Positions 1 to 6,554 of a stretch of DNA of 11,043 nucleotides are shown here, one piece after another (positions within the stretch are counted from its first letter, which is position 1; each line of letters starts with the position of its first letter). The stretch comes from CAIRTT01 sp046075665 (GTDB lineage Bacteria; Armatimonadota; Armatimonadia; Armatimonadales; Armatimonadaceae), in NCBI GenBank assembly GCA_046075665.1, contig JBJTQN010000344.1, positions 1 through 11,043 of the forward strand. The letters run 5' to 3'. Below the pieces are notes generated by a model that was not told where the DNA came from, made no database searches, and saw only the letters and a program-made list of their open reading frames with translations. Both the position numbers and the translations under genes were made by a program.

Positions 1-2603
1 CAAGAGCAACGGATGACCAACGTGTCGCAACTGGATTTCACCGCAACACAATGCTCAATGAGGAAGGCGGAATAGACCCAAATGAGTACAGGTTTCTTTC
101 CGTAGTCGACCGTCTTGCTACAACCGGTACAACGTGGCTTGGTTTGACGGTAGCGTGCGCACAATGCCATACCCATAAGTTCGACCCTATTACGCATACC
201 GACTACTACCGGATGTTTGCGTACCTAAACAATGCAGATGAGCCCGATTTTGCCGTCTATAGTGATGCACAGAAGCAATCCTTCAAAACATCACTTGAGA
301 AAGCACGATCAATCCGGGCCAACATTTTCAGCCGTTGGACACCTATCGAGAAATTGTTTGCTGATGCGGCAAACGTTTTGTCTGCCACCGGATTAAATTC
401 AAAGCTAGTAATCAATGCTGATGGTTCCGTATCGGCAAGCGGTGATCCGACATCAACGGACACATACACCCTGTCGTTGCAAGTCCCGTCACTAACGCAT
501 GGAATTCGGGTGACTGCGCTCACAGATTCCACATCAGGTCCCGGGCGCACAAGCCATGGAAACTTTGTTTTAACCGGTATCGATATCGAGGCGAACGGCG
601 CAAAGATAGGTATCCGTAACGTATCCGCGACGATACAACAGAATGGCTTTCCCGCATCCGCAGTTCTCGATGCGGACCCAAAGTCTGGTTGGGCTATTCA
701 TGATCCGGTCCGCGATTGGCGTCGCGATCAGTCCATCGACCTCAACCTAAACCAGCCCGTAGCCGCAGGCACTATCGTAAAGATAACGCTTCGGCAGGAC
801 TTTGGCGGTAACCACACGATCGCAAAGCTACGCGCTTTAGCCCTTGTCAAGGAAGTTGGAGGCGCGACGACAACAAAGCCCGATAGCGAATTCACTAAGT
901 GGACTACTGAACAGCGTTACCGACTCAAACCGTTTACGGCTCTGATTCCTGAACGTGCGGTCTCCAATCTTCCAACACTACGTCACTTAGGTTCAGGAGT
1001 AATCCTTGCAGGTGGTGACCAAAGTAAGTCAGACACTTACACCGTTACGTATGATCTAGCAGGAAGCACGATTGGGTCACTTCGCCTTGAAACATTCGTA
1101 GATGAACGATTTCCAAAAGGTGGACCTGGCCGAACTGCATACGAGGGACCTCTCGGCGACTTTTCGCTCACAGAACTTACTGCTGAGGTTGATGGTCATC
1201 CAATAGAGTTCACCAAACAGGCATTTTCAGTCCCGGGAGGATCCTCTCCACAGAATGCAGTCGATGGTGACCTCCTGACATCGTGGTCGCCAGGAAACAA
1301 TATCGGACGTAACAACACTGCATGGTTGGTGCTGTCTAAACCTGTTGCTGGACGAAGGCTTACCATCCGGATGCTTTGTGAAAAGTACTATGCAGCCGGT
1401 ATTGGCAAGTTCAAGTGGTCAATGTCGCCTGATAACACTATCCCAACCAGCACCCTGGAACCTGACGTGCAAGATGCTATTGTTGACGGCAGATCCACCG
1501 ATGCGGTCAGGTTCGCGTTTGCACAGGCACGGCCTGAGCTCGCTGATGCTGTCGTAGAAATCGCTGATTTGGAAAAGCTGCCACAAGCTCTATTGTCACT
1601 TGTAATGCAGGAGAGAAGTTCATCGGATGCAAGAACTACTCGGCTCCATCATCGGGGAGAATTTCTTCAGCCACGTGAAGCCGTTACCCCCGCATTACCA
1701 GCGATTTTGGGCCGTTCTGATGCCTTGCAGACACCGAAAACCCGGCTAGAGTTTGCAAAGTGGCTTGTCAGTCCCTCGAATCCACTTACAGCTCGCGTAT
1801 ATGTCAATCGCCAATGGCAAGCTTTCTTCGGAAAAGGCATCGTCAAAACAGTTGACGACTTTGGGACCCAAGGGGAACTTCCGTCTAATCAGGAACTCCT
1901 GGACTATCTGGCGCTACGATTCATGCAGGATGGTTGGTCTACGAAGAAACTTCATCGATTGATTGTTACATCCGATATTTACAAACAATCTGCGACGGTC
2001 TCACCTGCGCTTCGTGCAGCTGACCCGGAGAACATTGCCCTCACCCGAGGTCCTCGTGTAAGGCTTGATGCAGAACAAATCCGAGACAGCGTGCTTGCAG
2101 CAGCCGGCCAACTTTCCCCGAAAATCGGTGGCCCGAGTGTGTTCCCTCCTCAGCCTGCAGGAGTCACGACCGAAGGCTCTTACGGTGCCTTACAGTGGAA
2201 TGTATCCACCGGCGAAGATCGCTACCGTCGGGGCATTTACACGTTTGCCAAGCGGACCGCTCCATTTGCCATGGCTGCAACATTTGACGCACCAAGCGGT
2301 GAAGCCTGCGTTGCCCGTAGGGAATCATCCACCACACCGCTGCAAGCGCTGACGCTTCTAAATGACATTACCATTCTTGAAGCAGCACGCTCACTAGGCA
2401 ATCAACTGGCAGCCCTTCCTCAAAACAAACGGGTAGAGTCTATGTTTATGCGAACACTTTGTCGTCCCGCAACGCTTTCCGAGTCCATTGCGATTGATCT
2501 TATTCAAGATGAGTCAACGGTCGCAGGAATATCGCCTGCAACCACATGGACAATGCTCTCCCGCGCACTGATGAACACAGATGAAATGATTACAAAGCCA
2601 TGA
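1..2603 (+). CDS. DUF1549/DUF1553 (PSCyt1/PSD1-type) protein, 5'-truncated by window edge
   Basis: The frame is open to the left edge: in-frame codons from base 3 read RATDDQRVATGFHRNT before the first visible Met at 51, and ATGFHRNT is a conserved DUF1549 motif. The gene therefore starts upstream and Met51 is internal. Numbering from Met51, residues 1-65 are the end of the PSCyt1/DUF1549 region, with EEGGIDPNEYR and a CAQCH haem-type motif (C36, C39, H40) followed by HKFDPIT and DYYRMFAYLN. Residues about 130-265 and 320-460 are two related beta-rich modules, each carrying DTYT and GPGRT. Residues about 563-850 are DUF1553, with NPLTARVYVNRQWQAFFGKG, the DDFGTQGELPSN segment, and ESSTTPLQALTLLND. 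Members of this family are usually exported and pair with DUF1501 proteins; their biochemical role is not established. The stop overlaps the next start by four bases (ATGA), which indicates translational coupling. Confidence 0.93.
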   Translation, partial: RATDDQRVATGFHRNTMLNEEGGIDPNEYRFLSVVDRLATTGTTWLGLTVACAQCHTHKFDPITHTDYYRMFAYLNNADEPDFAVYSDAQKQSFKTSLEKARSIRANIFSRWTPIEKLFADAANVLSATGLNSKLVINADGSVSASGDPTSTDTYTLSLQVPSLTHGIRVTALTDSTSGPGRTSHGNFVLTGIDIEANGAKIGIRNVSATIQQNGFPASAVLDADPKSGWAIHDPVRDWRRDQSIDLNLNQPVAAGTIVKITLRQDFGGNHTIAKLRALALVKEVGGATTTKPDSEFTKWTTEQRYRLKPFTALIPERAVSNLPTLRHLGSGVILAGGDQSKSDTYTVTYDLAGSTIGSLRLETFVDERFPKGGPGRTAYEGPLGDFSLTELTAEVDGHPIEFTKQAFSVPGGSSPQNAVDGDLLTSWSPGNNIGRNNTAWLVLSKPVAGRRLTIRMLCEKYYAAGIGKFKWSMSPDNTIPTSTLEPDVQDAIVDGRSTDAVRFAFAQARPELADAVVEIADLEKLPQALLSLVMQERSSSDARTTRLHHRGEFLQPREAVTPALPAILGRSDALQTPKTRLEFAKWLVSPSNPLTARVYVNRQWQAFFGKGIVKTVDDFGTQGELPSNQELLDYLALRFMQDGWSTKKLHRLIVTSDIYKQSATVSPALRAADPENIALTRGPRVRLDAEQIRDSVLAAAGQLSPKIGGPSVFPPQPAGVTTEGSYGALQWNVSTGEDRYRRGIYTFAKRTAPFAMAATFDAPSGEACVARRESSTTPLQALTLLNDITILEAARSLGNQLAALPQNKRVESMFMRTLCRPATLSESIAIDLIQDESTVAGISPATTWTMLSRALMNTDEMITKP

Positions 2604-4018
2604 ATAATCCTACGAGTCCGCTTCACCAACAAACGCGTCGTCATTTCTTTAGTGAATGTGGCGTCGGTCTCGGGAAAATGGCGCTCGCTTCTCTTTGCGT
2701 CGAGGGTGCATATGCATCGGAGGGGCATCATTCTGGTCTACCACACCATAAACCCAAGGCAAAGCACGTCATCCATTTGTTTATGTCTGGCGCTCCCAGC
2801 CAGCTGGAGCTGTTTGATTACAAGCCGGGTCTCGCCAGAATCGAAGGTCAGCCTTTGCCACCAAGCCTCCTTGAAAATCAGCGATATGCGTTTATCCGAA
2901 AGGATGCCGCAGTGATGTCGGCACAGTTCCGATTCGCAAAACATGGAAAGTGTGGCATGGAGATATCCGATGCACTGCCTCATCTTAGTAAAGTTGTGGA
3001 TGACATCACACTGGTACGGTCGCTAAAGACGGATCAGTTTAACCACGCACCAGCGCAGATATTCTTCAATACTGGTAGCGGACTCCCGGGACGCCCCAGT
3101 ATAGGTTCCTGGGTAACCTATGGACTTGGATCAGAGAACAAGAATCTACCGGGGTTTATGGTCTTTTCAACGGGTGCGGGTATCAGTGGAGGTGCTGCAA
3201 ACTGGTCAAGCGGATTCCTTCCAACACCGCACGCAGGCGTACGCCTTAGGAATCAAGGTGAGGCAATGCTCAATCTATCACGCCCAGCCGATGTTTCGAA
3301 CGCCGAAGATCGTGCCACTGCCGCCGCATTACGCGCTATCAACGCACAAAGGCAAAGGACTGAGCTGGACCCGACAATCGATGCACGTATTTCAAGTTAT
3401 GAGCTCGCTTATCGGATGCAAACGGAAGCACCGGATGTCATGGATTTGTCCAGAGAATCCAAAGAAACCCTTGAGTTGTACGGTGCCGACCCTAAAGTCC
3501 CATCATTTGCCCGGGCATGCCTCCTAGCACGGCGGATGATTGAGCGTGGAGTTCGCTTCATTAACATCTACCATGAAGGTTGGGATGCCCACAGCGATGT
3601 CGTCGGTAACATAAATGGGAATGCCAAGGCAACCGACAAGGCCAGTGCGGCGCTTATTATTGACCTAAAACAAAGAGGCCTACTTGATGACACCATTGTC
3701 ATCTGGGGCGGCGAGTTCGGCCGTACCCCCATGGTCGAGTCCAACAAAGCACTTGGGCGCTCACAGGGGCGTGACCATCATCCTGCGGCTTATTCGATGT
3801 GGTTCGCAGGTGGCGGCTTCAAAAAGGGATTTACTTATGGCGAAACGGATGATCTGGGATTTAACGTAGTAAAGGATCCTGTCCACGTGCATGATATTCA
3901 GGCAACACTTCTACACTGTCTGGGAATCGACCATAAACGCCTCACCTACCGATTTGCAGGAAGGGACTACCGCCTAACAGATGTCCACGGCCAAGTTGTA
4001 CCAGCGTTGCTGGCATAA
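2600..4018 (+). CDS. DUF1501 family protein with Tat signal
   Basis: This 472-residue protein belongs to the DUF1501 family (sulfatase/alkaline-phosphatase-like fold), which is regularly encoded next to DUF1553 genes. The N-terminus has a twin-arginine motif TRRHFFS (R13, R14), a moderately hydrophobic stretch GVGLGKMALASL, and a possible AYA cleavage site near residue 39, so export by the Tat route is likely. Family motifs follow in order: HLFMSGAPSQLELFDYKP (60-76), NHAPAQIFFNTGS (148-160), GRPSIGSWVTYGLG (164-177), INIYHEGWDAHSD (321-333), WGGEFGRTP (369-377), GRDHHPAAYSMWFAGGG (390-406) and HVHDIQATLLHCLGID (429-444). The conserved D and H residues could bind metal, as in related phosphatase-fold enzymes; that part is inference. 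The start fits because the Tat signal begins directly after it. No clear Shine-Dalgarno is visible, so translation probably depends on coupling to the upstream gene. The substrate is unknown. Confidence 0.93.
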   Translation: MNNPTSPLHQQTRRHFFSECGVGLGKMALASLCVEGAYASEGHHSGLPHHKPKAKHVIHLFMSGAPSQLELFDYKPGLARIEGQPLPPSLLENQRYAFIRKDAAVMSAQFRFAKHGKCGMEISDALPHLSKVVDDITLVRSLKTDQFNHAPAQIFFNTGSGLPGRPSIGSWVTYGLGSENKNLPGFMVFSTGAGISGGAANWSSGFLPTPHAGVRLRNQGEAMLNLSRPADVSNAEDRATAAALRAINAQRQRTELDPTIDARISSYELAYRMQTEAPDVMDLSRESKETLELYGADPKVPSFARACLLARRMIERGVRFINIYHEGWDAHSDVVGNINGNAKATDKASAALIIDLKQRGLLDDTIVIWGGEFGRTPMVESNKALGRSQGRDHHPAAYSMWFAGGGFKKGFTYGETDDLGFNVVKDPVHVHDIQATLLHCLGIDHKRLTYRFAGRDYRLTDVHGQVVPALLA

Positions 4019-4021
4019 GGA
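4017..4021 (+). promoter_or_regulatory. Shine-Dalgarno for the DegT-family gene, overlapping the preceding stop
   Basis: AAGGA begins inside the TAA stop (4016-4018) of the DUF1501 gene and lies six bases before the ATG at 4028. This supports that start and suggests ribosomes can re-initiate directly after terminating. Confidence 0.65.
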
Positions 4022-4027
4022 ATCATT

Positions 4028-5275
4028 ATGATCGAAGAGCTTGCATTGCATGGTGGTCCCGCAGCACGAAGAACCAAACACCCTACTTGGCCAGTTTTTG
4101 ATGACTCCGAGCGAGCAGCGCTCCTGAATGTCATGAATAGCGGTGAGTGGGGTCGCCTCGCAGGGGATGTCACCGCCAGGGTAGAAACGGAATTCGCAGC
4201 CCTCACGACCACAAAACATGCTGTTGCTGTCAATTCTGGACAAACTGCACTGAGACTTGCCATACTTGCCCTGGATCCGCCAGCCGGAGCGGAAATCATC
4301 TGCCCGGCGTACACGTTTATTGCCACAGCCATGTCTATCGTTGAGGCAAATTGTGTTCCGGTATTCGCTGATATTGAATCGTCCAGTCTCTGTCTAGATG
4401 CCAAGTCGGTCGAGAGTGTGGTTACAGACCGCACGATTGCAATCATGCCAGTTCATCTTGGCGGCGTTCCCACTGATATGGATGCTCTTCTGGATGTTGC
4501 GAAGAGACACAAGCTGTCCATTATCGAAGATGCAAGCCATGCACATTTGAGTACATGGAAAGAACGACAGATTGGCTCGATAGGTTCGATTGGATGCTTC
4601 TCCCTTCAAGCGTCGAAAAACCTCAACTGTGGCGAAGGTGGCTTGATTACTACTAACGATAGTACGATTTATGCCCGACTTTCAGCACTGCAAAACAACG
4701 GCAGAATGCCCGGAGACAAAGACAGATATCGTCATGCGATGCTCGGTGGGAATTACCGGATGACCGAGTTTCAAGCAGCAATTCTGGGATGTCAACTTGA
4801 GCGACTTCCGTCGCAGACGGCGCATCGCTTTGAAAACGGTTTGAGACTCAATACTGCTCTGATGCAAATTGCCGGATTTTCACCCCTGCCATCAAGGGTT
4901 GGCGAGACATGCAATGCATATCATCTGTATTGTTTTGCCATCGATAGCTCCTATTTCGGAGTTCCACGCGATGTCGTGTTGTCGGCGCTACGTGCAGAGG
5001 GTGTTTCCTGTGGTCCCGGATACGCGACGCTTGTTTATGAACATGATGCGTTTACTAAGGGAACCTTTGGTCCGTACACCGGCGCATCGGTTGGTTACAC
5101 AAGTTCTCTGGACGTCAACCGAGCGAAGTGTCCGGTCAGCGAGATTGTCGCGCATCAAACCGGCGCATGGCTGCCAATGACTGAATTGATGTCTGATCAT
5201 CAAGGTATTGATGAGATTCTCGCAGCATTTTCAAAAGTATCGCGCTTGAGGAATCAATTTGCCATCATTGGATAG
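4028..5275 (+). CDS. DegT/DnrJ/EryC1/StrS family PLP-dependent aminotransferase-fold protein
   Basis: This 415-residue protein is of normal family length. It opens with the typical LALHGGPAARR...WPVFDDSERAAL segment. Family motifs are VNSGQTALRLAILAL (68-82, PLP phosphate region), ICPAYTFIATAMSIV (91-105), PVFADIES (111-118), IMPVHLGGVPTDMD (139-152), IIEDASHAH (165-173; D168 would contact the PLP pyridine nitrogen) and FSLQASKNLNCGEGG (191-205; K197 is the expected Schiff-base lysine). All key residues for PLP chemistry are therefore present. Characterised members aminate keto-sugars on nucleotide carriers or, less often, perform dehydration or act as regulators. No signal peptide is seen, so it should be cytoplasmic. 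Its position between an exported pair and an enolase-superfamily gene suggests sugar or sugar-acid metabolism, but no nucleotide-sugar synthesis genes are in view and the substrate is unknown. The final 17 bases overlap the next gene. Confidence 0.93.
   Translation: MIEELALHGGPAARRTKHPTWPVFDDSERAALLNVMNSGEWGRLAGDVTARVETEFAALTTTKHAVAVNSGQTALRLAILALDPPAGAEIICPAYTFIATAMSIVEANCVPVFADIESSSLCLDAKSVESVVTDRTIAIMPVHLGGVPTDMDALLDVAKRHKLSIIEDASHAHLSTWKERQIGSIGSIGCFSLQASKNLNCGEGGLITTNDSTIYARLSALQNNGRMPGDKDRYRHAMLGGNYRMTEFQAAILGCQLERLPSQTAHRFENGLRLNTALMQIAGFSPLPSRVGETCNAYHLYCFAIDSSYFGVPRDVVLSALRAEGVSCGPGYATLVYEHDAFTKGTFGPYTGASVGYTSSLDVNRAKCPVSEIVAHQTGAWLPMTELMSDHQGIDEILAAFSKVSRLRNQFAIIG
5248..5252 (+). 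promoter_or_regulatory. Shine-Dalgarno supporting a TTG start
   Basis: GAGGA lies within the end of the DegT-family gene, six bases before the TTG at 5259. This spacing favours TTG 5259 over the in-frame TTG at 5268 as the start of the enolase-superfamily gene. Confidence 0.5.
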
Positions 5276-6551
5276 CACCACATTTAGCATCCTTGACACC
5301 AAAGTCATCTTTCGGGTGCACGAGCTCTCACCACCGCTCATCATTGGTAAAGGTGTAATCAGCAAAATAACCGAGGCTACCTGTCAAGTGACTATCACTG
5401 ACGGGCATGCAGTTGTTCAGGGCTACGGTACCGTACTCCTCTCACACGTCTGGTGCTGGCCAGAAACAGCTTCTGGTGAAAAGGACATACTCCTCCGGGA
5501 AGCGACATCCACCATCGCGAAGGCTGCCATAGAGATCACAACTGCCAATAACGTCCTTGGGCATGGATTTGACTTAATCAGATTGGCTGACAATCTCCTT
5601 GGTAGTCTCCCCCCCCTTGCCCGTCGGGTATGCTGCGCACCACTGGATAATGCTATTCACGATGCTGCGGGACTTCTGAAAAACCAACCGTCATTTTCAT
5701 TATTTCGAAGCCATGGTCCATGTCCATTTGACTCTTACTTTCCCGGCTTTGGCGCTTCAGGAGCTATTGAGAGCATGCTGCGAGCTCCAATCGCCAACAT
5801 CGATGCGCAAATGGTTGTAGGGCTTCGAACATCGCACACCGATGTCAACGATTACTGCCGCAGGTTTACTATTCGTCGCCTAAAGGTCAAGATCGGATCC
5901 GGGGGTGTCCAAACAGATGTAGACCATGTTATTGGGGTTTGCCGGGCCGTACCACAGGATGGAAGGGTTGCGGATATTACTGTGGACGCAAATGGATGCT
6001 ATCCCGCACCCTCATCCCTTGAAGAATTTCTAACATTGCTACGACGACAAGCTCCTGATGTTGCAGTGTGTCTTTCAGCGGTCGAGCAACCATCGATGAC
6101 ACCGTTGTTAGAAGACCATAGACGCTGGTCAGCGATCGCCGCGGATGTTCCCATCCTTACAGATGAGTCCTTTTGCGACTTGGATGACCTGAAACACGCT
6201 CATGCCTGCGGCTGGAATGGCCTTGCGGTAAAGTCCTGCCGCGGTCAGACCCTCGCACTCTTAGGTGCTGCTTGGGGGCACGCGCGTGGGTGGACGAATA
6301 CTGTTATGGACCTGACAAGTCCAAATATCGCAGCGTTACATACCGTCCTACTGGCTTCCCACATCTCAGGCGTAAGCACGGCCGAAGTTAACACAGTACA
6401 GTTTTTGACCAGTGGGTATTCTGACCTACCTGAATCTATGAAGAACTCTATTGTTCCAGACAAAGGACAGCTCTCGGTACCACCGGTTACAGCGGGACTG
6501 GTACCTCAGGCATACCGCCCCGTACTCAACCAGTTTTTTGAAGGAGCTTAA
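5259..6551 (+). CDS. Enolase-superfamily enzyme (mandelate racemase/muconate lactonizing type)
   Basis: This is a 430-residue protein. The N-terminal capping domain (about 10-140) ends with ARRVCCAPLDNAIHDAAGLL, which matches the usual barrel-entry helix. The barrel carries the superfamily residues: LKVKIG (K209, K211, the KxK catalytic lysine motif), VDANGCY (D243 first metal ligand, N245), VEQP (E276 second ligand), TDESF (D302/E303 third ligand region) and LAVKSCRG (K325). A lysine on each side of the barrel resembles the muconate-lactonizing/dipeptide-epimerase arrangement more than the His-Asp dyad of classic acid-sugar dehydratases. The barrel would bind magnesium and abstract a proton alpha to a carboxylate; the true substrate cannot be read. 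There is no signal peptide. The start is a TTG inside the previous gene, backed by GAGGA six bases upstream. An eight-C run at 5609-5616 lies in the coding frame. Confidence 0.88.
   Translation: MPSLDSTTFSILDTKVIFRVHELSPPLIIGKGVISKITEATCQVTITDGHAVVQGYGTVLLSHVWCWPETASGEKDILLREATSTIAKAAIEITTANNVLGHGFDLIRLADNLLGSLPPLARRVCCAPLDNAIHDAAGLLKNQPSFSLFRSHGPCPFDSYFPGFGASGAIESMLRAPIANIDAQMVVGLRTSHTDVNDYCRRFTIRRLKVKIGSGGVQTDVDHVIGVCRAVPQDGRVADITVDANGCYPAPSSLEEFLTLLRRQAPDVAVCLSAVEQPSMTPLLEDHRRWSAIAADVPILTDESFCDLDDLKHAHACGWNGLAVKSCRGQTLALLGAAWGHARGWTNTVMDLTSPNIAALHTVLLASHISGVSTAEVNTVQFLTSGYSDLPESMKNSIVPDKGQLSVPPVTAGLVPQAYRPVLNQFFEGA
6541..6546 (+). promoter_or_regulatory. Strong Shine-Dalgarno for the GH78-like gene
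   Basis: AAGGAG lies eight bases before ATG 6555 and sits just before the TAA stop (6549-6551) of the enolase-superfamily gene. It is the clearest ribosome binding site in the window and fixes the start of the following gene. Confidence 0.75.
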
Positions 6552-6554
6552 GCA

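Noticed and set aside
51..53. ATG at 51 as the true start of the first gene
   Set aside because: The frame is open to the window edge and the residues before it match the conserved DUF1549 ATGFHRNT motif, so this Met is internal.
3967..4446. 159-codon open frame on the minus strand
   Set aside because: It lies antisense across the DUF1501 end and DegT start, both clear family members, and has no recognisable motifs.
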